45,645 nt of DNA from a virus: positions 1 through 45,645 of IMG/VR virus record IMGVR_UViG_3300025087_000124, one strand, 5' to 3'. Position numbers and translations under genes: made by a program. Below the pieces are notes generated by a model. The model was not told where the DNA came from, did no database searches, and saw only the letters and a list, made by a program, of their open reading frames with translations. Shown in pieces: positions 31,734 through 39,959 of the stretch (the stretch's first letter is position 1; each line of letters opens with the position of its first letter).

Positions 31734-31768
31734 ACCTAGCTGACAACTGCCGTGTCGTGGATCTAGGT
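31734..31768 (-). other. Hairpin at the stop of the preceding gene
   Basis: ACCTAG (31734-31739) pairs with CTAGGT (31763-31768), and inside it GACA pairs with TGTC, so the region can fold into a two-part hairpin overlapping the TGA stop of the 62-residue gene. It lies just before the terminator and may protect the 3' end of the transcript. Confidence 0.5.
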
Positions 31769-31956
31769 CACTTAAATCTATCATACTTGTTAAGTCCTTT
31801 CAATGTTTTAAAATACTTCGCTTTTATGTAACCGCCCCACGATTTACTCATTTTATAATACTCTGCCAATTTTCTAGTAGATCTTAGTCTAATGTAGTTT
31901 AGTCTTATTTCTTCTAGTTGTTTATCTGTTAAAGGTTTACCCCTCATATCTTCCAT
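31768..31956 (-). CDS. Small helix-turn-helix-like protein
   Basis: A 62-residue basic protein with KQLEEIRLNYIRLRSTRKLAEYYKMSKSW-type helices that suggest a small HTH (the segment TRKLAEYYKMSKS would be the turn region). It overlaps the replication-initiator gene by 13 bases and is the last gene before the terminator. A regulatory role for replication is plausible; family not identified. Confidence 0.5.
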   Translation of the reverse strand: MEDMRGKPLTDKQLEEIRLNYIRLRSTRKLAEYYKMSKSWGGYIKAKYFKTLKGLNKYDRFK

Positions 31957-32453
31957 CCCATTTTATTATATAAAGCTTCCTTAGCAACCCGAATCCTATC
32001 TCTTTTCTCTTCCTCTGTTTCTTGATCCTGTTTTATAATTTTAAATTTACTGTTTATTATTCCTGATTCCTTATTTATAGGAGTATCTATACTAGTATCG
32101 AGGAGTATATTAAAATCTTTCTTCAAAACCTCTGGTATATAAGAAACTTCTTTTAAACAAGAAGTAACATTAAGAGGACTATTGAGGTACTTATTGTACT
32201 TTTCAACATTACAAACCTTGACCCACCCATCTTTAAAGACGGCCTTAGGCTTCAACTCTTCTTGTATACTACTAAGTATACTACTATCTATACTAGTATC
32301 GAACAGGATTTCCCTATCGCTTAATTCAAAAACACCTGAAATATTTATCTTGTCATTTGTTAGTAGGTATAACCAAAGAAACTTAGCTCCTTTAGATAGT
32401 TTGACAAACCATTGGTCTTTCCAGACCTTCGTGTGAACGATCCTTGTCTTCAT
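31944..32453 (-). CDS. Putative replication initiator (winged-helix)
   Basis: A 169-residue protein starting MKTRIVHTKVWKDQW, then FLWLYLLTNDKINISGVFELSDREI and VFKDGWVKVCNVEKYNKY. This opening is shared by many phage replication proteins that are annotated as replisome organisers with a winged-helix N-terminus. The C-terminal third is charged (DQETEEEKRDRIRVAKEAL) and could contact a helicase loader. No polymerase or helicase gene is seen in this window, so host machinery is likely recruited. Confidence 0.55.
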   Translation of the reverse strand: MKTRIVHTKVWKDQWFVKLSKGAKFLWLYLLTNDKINISGVFELSDREILFDTSIDSSILSSIQEELKPKAVFKDGWVKVCNVEKYNKYLNSPLNVTSCLKEVSYIPEVLKKDFNILLDTSIDTPINKESGIINSKFKIIKQDQETEEEKRDRIRVAKEALYNKMGWKI

Positions 32454-32476
32454 TATTGTTATAGTTATAATTTATA

Positions 32477-32728
32477 TTAGCCATTAAGACCTACTTTAGT
32501 TTTAAATGTAACTTTATTAAGCACGTCTTCTATCTCATCTAAGGACTTATCTATATCCAACCTAGTTGACCTCCAAGTCGCAATCCACTCATTAATCTCA
32601 CTTAAATCAAAATCGTCACGGCTAAGAGCCTCCTCAAGTAAATCTTGAAGCTTTTTAGCAGAGTAACTAGAGGTTGTGAAGTTTTTGAGTTTGTGAAAAA
32701 ACTCGAAGAGAATTAATTTCTCATTCAT
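32477..32728 (-). CDS. Hypothetical helical protein
   Basis: An 83-residue protein (MNEKLILFEFFHKLKNF at the start) with helices and an acidic C-terminal half (DIDKSLDEIEDVL). No family is recognised. It is 24 bases upstream of the replication-initiator gene in the same direction. Confidence 0.5.
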   Translation of the reverse strand: MNEKLILFEFFHKLKNFTTSSYSAKKLQDLLEEALSRDDFDLSEINEWIATWRSTRLDIDKSLDEIEDVLNKVTFKTKVGLNG

Positions 32729-32738
32729 ACAGTTATAA

Positions 32739-32921
32739 TTATAATTTATATATACTAACCTTATACCTCTTAAAATAATAAGTCAATACCTTATAGAGTG
32801 GTGTCTGTCTATGGTGGCTAACCATACCGTAATAGACCTGGTATTTTTCACTAAAGGGTTTAATAGTTCGTGTATATTTAAGCCTTAAGCTTACCTCACG
32901 AGTTACTTCTCTTGACACCAC
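32739..32921 (-). CDS. Small basic hypothetical protein
   Basis: A 60-residue very basic protein (opening with REVTREVSLRLKYTRT, ending KRYKVSIYKL) with GTG as apparent start. It may be a DNA-binding protein, and its pattern is compatible with an HTH. Overlap with neighbours is absent and the evidence is limited. Confidence 0.4.
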   Translation of the reverse strand: MVSREVTREVSLRLKYTRTIKPFSEKYQVYYGMVSHHRQTPLYKVLTYYFKRYKVSIYKL

Positions 32922-32983
32922 CCGTTACTATAAACTAGATCATTTGAAGATATTTTGCAATAGGATAGTTTTGATTTAATCTA

Positions 32984-33913
32984 CTACTTTTGATTGAGCT
33001 TGTTAAGTAGGTCTACTCCTTGTTGTACGTTACTTGCTGTTAATACTTCTTTCTTCCTTGGATTTAGCAGTACACAAGGACTTCCTGTCTGCCAGTCAGG
33101 TATAAATCCATTTTGGTCTTTATAAGCGTCTCTCTTCTTCATACTACCTGTTTTAAGAAAAGTCACTGTTCTCGGTACGTCATGTTCGTCTCTCAAGTTC
33201 CACTGTTCTACCGAATTAGAATGGGTATGTGCAGAAGCAATTATGTCTGCTTGTTGTGCGTTCATCCAGAACGTTCTGTGATTTGTATGATGGGGATTTA
33301 AGTCGGAGTTATATTTAGTCTTATGGTCTAGTCTAAACTTGTACTTCGCATCTCCGAACTTCAAGTTGAGAAACCCACCATCTCTCATATAGGGAACTAG
33401 CCCATTCATGCCTGATACTAGCATCCAAAATGGAACGCCTATTTTACTCATCCATTCGGTATGATTACCCCCAATGGTCGTGAGCATTTTTCCATTGTCC
33501 ACCATAGCCTTAGCCCAAGCGTTCAACATCTTCAACTGCTCTTCAAGGTTAAAGGTCTCCTCGTCAGCGTGAAAGAACAGGTTGTCACAGATATCACCCA
33601 TGTCGGCTTCCCAAACATTTGGAGTATTGATAATTAACTCACTATCGTACTGAAATCTAGCCCAATCAAATCCTGGAGCTCCTATGTGTTTATCACCACT
33701 TAAAACAATCAGTCCCCATTCCTCGCTAGGAATCCAAAGATTAACTTCTCTTACGTTATCACTTTGAGCCTCTCTAAATGACTGCCTTCTGGCATGTTCT
33801 AACCCGTGCTCTTGCCATGAGAAGTCCTGATGGGTATTTGGCTCTCTCTCCTGTCCGCCTAATCCTTCTACACCCCTAACTGTTCCCTGTCCGTCTACGA
33901 TTAACTGAGCCAT
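32984..33913 (-). CDS. Calcineurin-like metallophosphoesterase
   Basis: A 309-residue protein with all the landmarks of the metallophosphoesterase fold: LSGDKHIGAPG (D-x-H), VWEADMGDICDN (GDxxDN), TIGGNHTEW (GNH[ED]-like), and IIASAHTHSN (GHTH-like). The first ~65 residues are a Gln/Glu/Arg-rich extension. Such enzymes in phages can be nucleases, nucleotide phosphodiesterases or SbcD-like. It opens the replication block and could process DNA ends or nucleotides; the substrate cannot be read. Confidence 0.75.
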   Translation of the reverse strand: MAQLIVDGQGTVRGVEGLGGQEREPNTHQDFSWQEHGLEHARRQSFREAQSDNVREVNLWIPSEEWGLIVLSGDKHIGAPGFDWARFQYDSELIINTPNVWEADMGDICDNLFFHADEETFNLEEQLKMLNAWAKAMVDNGKMLTTIGGNHTEWMSKIGVPFWMLVSGMNGLVPYMRDGGFLNLKFGDAKYKFRLDHKTKYNSDLNPHHTNHRTFWMNAQQADIIASAHTHSNSVEQWNLRDEHDVPRTVTFLKTGSMKKRDAYKDQNGFIPDWQTGSPCVLLNPRKKEVLTASNVQQGVDLLNKLNQK

Positions 33914-34035
33914 AGTTTAATGGTAACAACTTAAATAGCCGATAACTTCGGCAAGAACCTAGAAACTAACTACTAGACTATTCCAAACACATTCAATAAT
34001 CTAACTACTAACATGACTTTTTCCTTTTAATAAAA
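33914..34035. promoter_or_regulatory. Intergenic with short repeats
   Basis: A 122-base gap between the lysis and replication genes contains a direct repeat CTAACTACTA (33966-33975 and 34001-34010) and the hairpin GCCGA-TAACT-TCGGC (33939-33953 region). These could be binding sites or a leader structure for the metallophosphoesterase gene. No confident promoter boxes are visible. Confidence 0.35.
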
Positions 34036-34266
34036 TTATTTGTCTTCTCCCTCAACGTACTTCGCTATTGCGAATGTCAGAATATTTATAATCATGTAGA
34101 TGAGTGTGGAGTACTCCTTGGCGAGCTGGAGTAGGTCTACAAACTTCGATAACTCGATTAATGCGTAAGTGGCTACACCTGACACAACGATCCATTTAAG
34201 AGCGCCTACAACCTTAGATGCTGTAAACTTAGCTCTCACTTTTGGACTTATAGAACCTTTCTTCAT
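34036..34266 (-). CDS. Putative holin
   Basis: A 76-residue protein with two likely membrane helices (ALKWIVVSGVATYALIELS and YSTLIYMIINILTFAIAKY) and a charged start and end (MKKGSISPKVRAKF, YVEGEDK). Size, two membrane spans and place next to a peptidase gene fit a holin, which opens the inner membrane for the endolysin. It has no unique holin signature. Confidence 0.55.
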   Translation of the reverse strand: MKKGSISPKVRAKFTASKVVGALKWIVVSGVATYALIELSKFVDLLQLAKEYSTLIYMIINILTFAIAKYVEGEDK

Positions 34267-34283
34267 ATTAATTACTAATAAAA

Positions 34284-34430
34284 TTAACTAAACCAAATAT
34301 TTAGAATAAAATTCACTGCTATTAGCACTACCACTAAAGTCTGAACTATATTCCAAAATATTTCCATTGCCCGTTTTTGTTTACTATACTCTTCTCGGAC
34401 TACCCCCCTTGCGAGGTGTTGTATATCCAT
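34284..34430 (-). CDS. 48-residue single-span membrane protein
   Basis: An open frame from the ATG at 34428-34430 to the TAA at 34284-34286 lies between the holin candidate and the peptidase gene. It encodes MDIQHLARGVVREEYSKQK, then a membrane helix (ALIAVNFILNIWF-like segment IVQTLVVVLIAVNFIL) near the C-terminus. It is shorter than usual gene-prediction cut-offs. It may be an additional holin, antiholin or accessory lysis protein. Confidence 0.6.
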   Translation of the reverse strand: MDIQHLARGVVREEYSKQKRAMEIFWNIVQTLVVVLIAVNFILNIWFS

Positions 34431-34447
34431 TAAAGATTCCTATTAAT

Positions 34448-35179
34448 TTATTCCTTTACTGGAAACAATCTATTAAGAATGTCTACAATAAAAGCCCACC
34501 TCTCATAGTCTTTCAATCGACTATTTAGGTTTTCAATGTTCAGTGACTTGGCCTTTAATGCCAAATCTCTGTTGTTTAATTCTATGGTAAGTTGTTCTAT
34601 CTTAGCTAACTCCTCACTACAATCGTTTGTGACGGGCTCTACGGGGTCTGGAACGGGCGTTGGGATAGGAATTGGTACAACGACAGGTGGTACTACCACG
34701 GGTGGTACAGGTTTGCTCATTACATAACCTTTAGGAATCAGTTTGTCAGGGTCTTTAAGCCAATCATTAGGATATAACCCTTTAGAAGTAAAGAACCTTA
34801 AAACATCAACTGGTTTACCTCTGTTATCTAGTATAAAAAAATGAATGTGCGAAGGAACTCCGCTTGGGTTTGATTTGGCAATATCTCCAATATTACCACC
34901 CTGCTTAGTTTGAAAACCAACAACAATCTTTACATTAATTTCACAATGTACAAAAAACATTCTATACCCGCCAGAAATAGTAAAAATAAAGTACGGGTCT
35001 ATTTTCTTACCAACTTTAACTGCTTTCTGAATGTATGTTATCGTTCCTTTAAGTGGTGCGTGTATTCTCCAATCTGTAAATCCTCTGGGTGATAAGTCTA
35101 TAGCATCTTGTCCTTGATTGGGAATACTGTGTTTCCATTGGGTAACTGTCAGTTTCTTTACACAAGGTTTTATTGCCAT
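34448..35179 (-). CDS. M23-type peptidase with proline-rich linker and coiled-coil end (endolysin candidate)
   Basis: A 243-residue protein. Residues about 15-130 resemble the LytM/M23 zinc peptidase fold: NQGQDAIDL (21-29), HCE (H78) and PSHIHF (H111, H113, the HxH motif). At the first ligand position the usual His of HxGxD reads N21 (NQGQD), so zinc binding may be changed. A proline/valine-rich linker (VPPVVVPPVVVPIPIP) covers about 155-180, then a coiled coil (KIEQLTIELNNRDLALK) ends the protein. It probably cuts peptidoglycan peptide bonds and lies beside the holin-like genes. Confidence 0.6.
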   Translation of the reverse strand: MAIKPCVKKLTVTQWKHSIPNQGQDAIDLSPRGFTDWRIHAPLKGTITYIQKAVKVGKKIDPYFIFTISGGYRMFFVHCEINVKIVVGFQTKQGGNIGDIAKSNPSGVPSHIHFFILDNRGKPVDVLRFFTSKGLYPNDWLKDPDKLIPKGYVMSKPVPPVVVPPVVVPIPIPTPVPDPVEPVTNDCSEELAKIEQLTIELNNRDLALKAKSLNIENLNSRLKDYERWAFIVDILNRLFPVKE

Positions 35180-35195
35180 TTTATTAAACCTAAAC

Positions 35196-35450
35196 TTATC
35201 TTATTATCACCAACGACAGTAAAGCTATCACAACCACAGTAAGCACAAGCCCTGCAAATCCATAAGTTAGATTCTTCACCGTAGCAAATTCTACTTTGTC
35301 TACTTTAGTTTCTATTTCTGTTTTGATATCCTTTAAGTCATCTTTTAAAACCGCTCTATTCTTTAGGTCTTTAACGTCACTCTTGATTTCGGAGACTTCA
35401 GATGTAATATAGTCTAGTTTTGTTTGTATAACGTTTAATCCTATTGCCAT
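35196..35450 (-). CDS. XhlA-like coiled-coil membrane protein
   Basis: An 84-residue protein with an N-terminal coiled coil (TKLDYITSEVSEIKSDVKD, then KDIKTEIETKVDKVEFA) followed by one membrane helix (YGFAGLVLTVVVIALLSLV). This is the layout of XhlA-type proteins, which help holins in PBSX-like prophages. It is immediately upstream of the peptidase gene and downstream of the tail fibre gene. Confidence 0.65.
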   Translation of the reverse strand: MAIGLNVIQTKLDYITSEVSEIKSDVKDLKNRAVLKDDLKDIKTEIETKVDKVEFATVKNLTYGFAGLVLTVVVIALLSLVIIR

Positions 35451-35507
35451 TTTATATATTTCTCACTCTAAATTAGCATACCATTTTAATTTAAGCAATT
35501 CGTTGAT

Positions 35508-36245
35508 TTAAGCCGCCTCATAACACCCAAAAGCGAGGATAATATCCCCCGTTGTCCAAGTCATAGGAATTGTTGAACTTATACCCGCAATATTAGTGTA
35601 GGTTAAGTCTCCCCTTTGAACCACAAATTTTGCCGTTGTTGTTGTTGCCCAAAAAACATATCCCATATAGGATGTTGTACCAGTATCTCTCAGATTGGCC
35701 GTCCCTATCGGATGCACCGTTGAAGAGTATGTTATAGACGGTACTGGAAGTGAGAATATTGGCTCTCCACTAATAGAGGTGTCGGCGGCAAAGGTGATAG
35801 AAACCCTATAATTAACCGTCTTGCCCACCTTTTTGTATGCGGCTTCTACTGTGGCACTCCCTATGGTTAGATTAGTCCAGGAAGGAGTAAATGACTGCCA
35901 CGTTCCGCCTATAATATTAGGGTCGTTTATTGTTGATGTGCGGTAGTCGATAAACGAGGGTTGCGAGTTGTACGTTCCCAATATGTAGTTTTGTAAACTG
36001 TTCTTTATGTCTGGACATATAATTACCGCAGTATCGCCCACGCTAATATTAACAGTTCCCCTAGGTATTCTCACGGTCGCCAGCTGTTCCCCAGTACCAA
36101 TAACCCTCACGCTACAACTATTTAGTGTGTTGCTAATCTCGGTAACAGTAGCCAACCGAATGTTCTCTTTGGCCTGCCTGTTATATTCAGGAATGTTTTC
36201 TGTTGTGGCCTTTCTAAAAGCCCTTTTAAAATCGTTAGGGTTCAT
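35508..36245 (-). CDS. Tail-tip or baseplate protein with fibre-like C-terminal domain
   Basis: A 245-residue protein. The N-terminal half has an OB-like pattern (VRVIGTGEQLATVRIPRG, then ISVGDTAVIICPDI), as in gpV/gp5-like baseplate proteins. The C-terminal half (WQSFTPSWTNLTIGSATVEA, then YRVSITFAADTSISG) is the recurrent phage fibre domain seen at tail tips. Together this suggests a receptor-binding or host-contact protein. The stop touches the gene at 36245-38329. Confidence 0.6.
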   Translation of the reverse strand: MNPNDFKRAFRKATTENIPEYNRQAKENIRLATVTEISNTLNSCSVRVIGTGEQLATVRIPRGTVNISVGDTAVIICPDIKNSLQNYILGTYNSQPSFIDYRTSTINDPNIIGGTWQSFTPSWTNLTIGSATVEAAYKKVGKTVNYRVSITFAADTSISGEPIFSLPVPSITYSSTVHPIGTANLRDTGTTSYMGYVFWATTTTAKFVVQRGDLTYTNIAGISSTIPMTWTTGDIILAFGCYEAA

Positions 36246-38329
36246 TAATCTATATTATCTAGGTTAGTTATTAGGTTTATATCTTCCGTATAGCTTCCCG
36301 TTGTGAAGTCTGCACTTCTGTTGAAAGAAATTACCTGCCCATTTATGGTTACTCCAGTCGTAGAGTCCCTAAAGCTTATATGATCTAGTTTTTCTGTAAG
36401 AGGCAGTCCTACCGTAGTAAAGTTTACCTCTTTGCTTCGAGTTAACTCATCTGCAATACGGTTGTCCCCAATCATATCTAAATCCGACTCTTGTTTGATA
36501 TTTGTGTCCATATCCACAACAACCCCCCTGTTTTCAAGCGATAGCCTATCTATCAGTAGGTTGCTTTTTCTCGACATATCAAGGAAAACTTCTCCCCTGG
36601 AAATAGCCATTGTGGCCATTCCCCTAACCGCTTGTCTGCCAGAATTGTTTACGTACACATTTGTTATCCCCAATAAAGATTTTGAGATTCCAAGCCTCTC
36701 AAAAACAACAACCGAGTTTCCTAAGATATAATCGTAATTATCGGGCTTGAACCTCTGCATTATTGATGATGTGCTTTCAGCGCTAGAAATAGATAAGCTG
36801 TCTGTAACGGTTGGTATTAAGTGTGCCCTGATGTTTTTAAACATAAGTGTACCCCCGCTTACTCCGTTCTGTAAACTTAACACCCCTCCCCATGACAACG
36901 GTACGAAATTAGAATCAGTCGTTGTCGTTATGTAATTAGACAACCTTCCGTTCACATAAAAAGCCACGCTAGTCGCACTCTTATCTACTGTACACTTATG
37001 CCACACGTTAGGGGCAAGTTGTAAGAACGGATTCCCGTTTTGATAGGTTTTCCATGTGTTACCGCTTTTATATACTATGTTGTTTGGATTGGTAGACCCT
37101 ATTGTGTTGACCATACCATAAAATGAACTTGAAGACCCCACAACAAGACCACCTTGAACCCCAGAGGCCCCCTTCATTTCTGCCTCCAACCTAAAGCCCA
37201 CCCCTGTGGTAGCAAACAACACAGACAACAGAGATCCCCCCGATGTCACAGCAAGGTTGGCAAAACCAAACTCTGAAACCCCCACAGTCCACGACCCGTT
37301 GCTTATATAGTTCCTAGCGTCGATCTGATCCGATTTTGCAGTAAATTTCAACTGAGTGTCTGCCAGATAAAGAGAAGACCTAATTGCGTCTTCATAGGTG
37401 ATTGGTGCGTCCAGTGTTGAAACCCTGACGGTTCCGACTTCGGCAAGGGTGTTATTTAAAACAGTGCGTCCAACAACTGAGTTGGCGTAGAACCCCATGT
37501 CCCCCCCCCTATAGGACGTATCTGACGCAAAAAGTCGTGTGCTGAATGTTACTCCCTGCACGTCCCCATAGTCGGTGTTAAAATAATTGTTAGCAAAGCT
37601 TCTTCCAGCAATTGCTCCGTATATTTTGTCCCTCTCCGCATATGTAACCAAGTCATACTCTCCCGCAGTTGGTAGAGGAGTAAATCCAACACTATTTAGT
37701 ATGGTTATGCTTGTAGTCCCAGTTAGTTTCCCAATTATAAATAAGTTTTGAGTAGCCCCTATTAGCCCAACCACATACCCTTTTTGTCCCGTGGGGTCTG
37801 AGGCGTCACTTGATCTTATTAGGTGTCCAAAAAAATTTCCAAAAGTTGATCCGTATACAACGCTGTCAACAGACGCCCCAACAAAAATGGGATACCCAAC
37901 TTTAAACTTTGAACTCATGTAAACATCTTGAAATTCAAACTGGTTTCCTAAATAAGCGTTTTCTATGGCCTCTCCAGTAATCCAGTATCCGAATTGCCTA
38001 CTTAGTCCAGAATAATTTCCAAAAAACAGGTTTCCGTCTATAGAATCCCCATCCCGAAACTTAGCCGTTATAACTTTGCCCGATTTAATAAGCCTCGACC
38101 CATAGGCCCTGTCTGTAAATATTTTGTCAAACAAGTGGTTGGCCGACAATGTTATTCTTTCGTTGTTCTGAGTTGGTAGAGTAAACGACTCAATATTAAA
38201 TTTTCCGAGTGTGTTCGTGTATACTGACCCACCTAACGCAACAGACTCCACAACCTCTATGTTACTGGCCAAAGGCAGGTAAGACGCCCCGTACAAGGCA
38301 GATTGTCCAAATATTTGCTGTGTTATCAT
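36245..38329 (-). CDS. Large tail protein with LamG/concanavalin-like domain
   Basis: A 694-residue beta-rich protein. Residues about 370-510 resemble a LamG/ConA-like carbohydrate-binding domain: RLEAEMKGASGVQGG, then WKTYQNGNPF, then WHKCTVDKSATSVAFYVNGR. The rest is made of short beta strands with many Ser/Thr/Gly. No catalytic residues are visible. Next to tail genes, this is likely a tail-tip or fibre protein contacting a surface glycan. It overlaps the next gene by 4 bases. Confidence 0.6.
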   Translation of the reverse strand: MITQQIFGQSALYGASYLPLASNIEVVESVALGGSVYTNTLGKFNIESFTLPTQNNERITLSANHLFDKIFTDRAYGSRLIKSGKVITAKFRDGDSIDGNLFFGNYSGLSRQFGYWITGEAIENAYLGNQFEFQDVYMSSKFKVGYPIFVGASVDSVVYGSTFGNFFGHLIRSSDASDPTGQKGYVVGLIGATQNLFIIGKLTGTTSITILNSVGFTPLPTAGEYDLVTYAERDKIYGAIAGRSFANNYFNTDYGDVQGVTFSTRLFASDTSYRGGDMGFYANSVVGRTVLNNTLAEVGTVRVSTLDAPITYEDAIRSSLYLADTQLKFTAKSDQIDARNYISNGSWTVGVSEFGFANLAVTSGGSLLSVLFATTGVGFRLEAEMKGASGVQGGLVVGSSSSFYGMVNTIGSTNPNNIVYKSGNTWKTYQNGNPFLQLAPNVWHKCTVDKSATSVAFYVNGRLSNYITTTTDSNFVPLSWGGVLSLQNGVSGGTLMFKNIRAHLIPTVTDSLSISSAESTSSIMQRFKPDNYDYILGNSVVVFERLGISKSLLGITNVYVNNSGRQAVRGMATMAISRGEVFLDMSRKSNLLIDRLSLENRGVVVDMDTNIKQESDLDMIGDNRIADELTRSKEVNFTTVGLPLTEKLDHISFRDSTTGVTINGQVISFNRSADFTTGSYTEDINLITNLDNID

Positions 38330-39522
38330 AATGCGTTGCCTAACGTTAATGTTATTCTACGGTTGTCTTCGCTACTATAGTTTTGTACCAAAGGCCCGAT
38401 ATTGTAACGGGTTTGCCCCGTTTCACTCACAAAACTCCATCTTGAGGCGGTCGTAGTACCCTGTCCAAAGTTATAAGTCAAGAGAAATTGGTCGGTAGTT
38501 AGTCCAGGAAAAATGCCCTCGAAGGTTGTGCCTTGTGACAGCAGAGACCATTCCCCAAAGTTTTTGGAATACGAAACAAAGCACCCCAAATCTGTGGAGG
38601 GTAGCGGGTATGAGTCCATAGACTCTTTGTACGCCTTGAGATGTACCCCAAACGCCCGATAACTACTACTTACACCAAAATTAGAGTTCAGCAACAGCGT
38701 TCTTATATAAGAGGTTTTTACGTTCTGTATTGCCCCCTCTGTCTTTAGAAACTCTTCCTCCTTATAGAGATTATAACCGTCTGATTGGTAATAAATGATG
38801 TCTTCCACCGATCCCTCTCCAGTGGCGTTGCTTTCAAATGCTTGCACGGTGGCCCCTCTAATTCCCCTTGTAAATACTTCGTCTAGTTCATTATCCTTCC
38901 CAAACCCCACCATTTTTCCATAAGAATTAGATAATTGATCCGAAAACACTGGGGTTTTTGAAAGTTGATTTTTCCTCCATGTGGCCCCATCGTTAACTAA
39001 CGAGTAAAGATTTACTATCGCTATTTCCGTGGTACTGTTGTCTTTGTAAGTAAGCCCTTCATAGAAATAAAGCTTACTCGACCCTACCATTGTAAATGCG
39101 GAAATGTAACTACCCCCATATATAGTCGATGTAGACCCCCAATTCACCCCGTCCGAGGATATTATGCGGTTAATAGTTGACCCCTTTGTTCTCGATGCTC
39201 CATCGGTACAGTAGTAAAGTTCTAGTGTCCCCCCAGTATTCACAAATTTCACATCCAGTATATAAAATGGGTTGTTTGAGTTAAACGAGGCCCCAATTCC
39301 CAAAATAGTGGTTCCGCTCACATCCATACTTACTATATTAGCAACAGACCCCGTTCTTCCCCAATACACCACACTATCCTTAAAATTAATAACATCACTG
39401 GCCAGTTTCGGGACAATCCTTTGTCCGCTTAATACCCTGCCTGATGATAAATATACCTCTAGGGACACCCCTAAAGGTTTGTTGTTTATATTGGATACGT
39501 AGTTGGTTGCCCCTGCTATCAT
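38326..39522 (-). CDS. Tail protein (minor, tail-tip type)
   Basis: A 398-residue beta-rich protein starting MIAGATNYVSNINN. It shows several strand patterns (WGRTGSVANIVSMDVSG, then LYYCTDGASRTKGST, then YQSDGYNLYKEEEF), suggesting a beta-propeller or fibre. It is flanked by coupled tail genes with overlaps of 1-4 bases. No family is identified; the tail-tip role rests on context. Confidence 0.5.
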   Translation of the reverse strand: MIAGATNYVSNINNKPLGVSLEVYLSSGRVLSGQRIVPKLASDVINFKDSVVYWGRTGSVANIVSMDVSGTTILGIGASFNSNNPFYILDVKFVNTGGTLELYYCTDGASRTKGSTINRIISSDGVNWGSTSTIYGGSYISAFTMVGSSKLYFYEGLTYKDNSTTEIAIVNLYSLVNDGATWRKNQLSKTPVFSDQLSNSYGKMVGFGKDNELDEVFTRGIRGATVQAFESNATGEGSVEDIIYYQSDGYNLYKEEEFLKTEGAIQNVKTSYIRTLLLNSNFGVSSSYRAFGVHLKAYKESMDSYPLPSTDLGCFVSYSKNFGEWSLLSQGTTFEGIFPGLTTDQFLLTYNFGQGTTTASRWSFVSETGQTRYNIGPLVQNYSSEDNRRITLTLGNAL

Positions 39523-39959
39523 TAAAGTACTTCTAAAGTTAGCGAAACTCTAAACTCTGTTCCATTTGTGGAATCACTAGGATTTTCGGGATTAAATATC
39601 CCTATATCTAAAGATCCAACAGGTATAACCGAGTATGTAACACCATAAGGAACAACCAGCGTCAAGGGTAGTGAATCTCCGTTTGCTCCTACAAAAGACT
39701 TAAAATCTACAAGCCTAGACAGTCCAACCCAGACCGTAGCCCCCACAAAGGAAGACCCAGCGTACACATTGTACGAGCTGTCTAACGAAAGTGATAGTGT
39801 AAAGGTTTCTTTTGACTTTCCCATAGCCGTAGCCGTTCTACTTGTTTGTGTTTCGTGTACTTGATTTTTCAGTTTTAAAGACTCTCTAAAAGAGCTAGTG
39901 TCGTAACCGTAGTATTTTCCTTCTAACAATACACCCCTGTATGGATTGATTAATGGCAT
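39522..39959 (-). CDS. Distal tail-like protein
   Basis: A 145-residue protein with beta pattern (YRGVLLEGKYYGYDTS, then ETQTSRTATAMGKSKETF, then FRVSLTLEVL) located just after the tape-measure gene and before the large tail proteins, the normal place for a distal tail or tail-tip connector protein. I do not recognise a definite family signature. Confidence 0.5.
   Translation of the reverse strand: MPLINPYRGVLLEGKYYGYDTSSFRESLKLKNQVHETQTSRTATAMGKSKETFTLSLSLDSSYNVYAGSSFVGATVWVGLSRLVDFKSFVGANGDSLPLTLVVPYGVTYSVIPVGSLDIGIFNPENPSDSTNGTEFRVSLTLEVL

Noticed and set aside
35451-35507. Possible promoter TTGCTT-17-TAATTT with an upstream TGC
   Set aside because: Both boxes match poorly and the region is AT-rich, so such matches are expected by chance.
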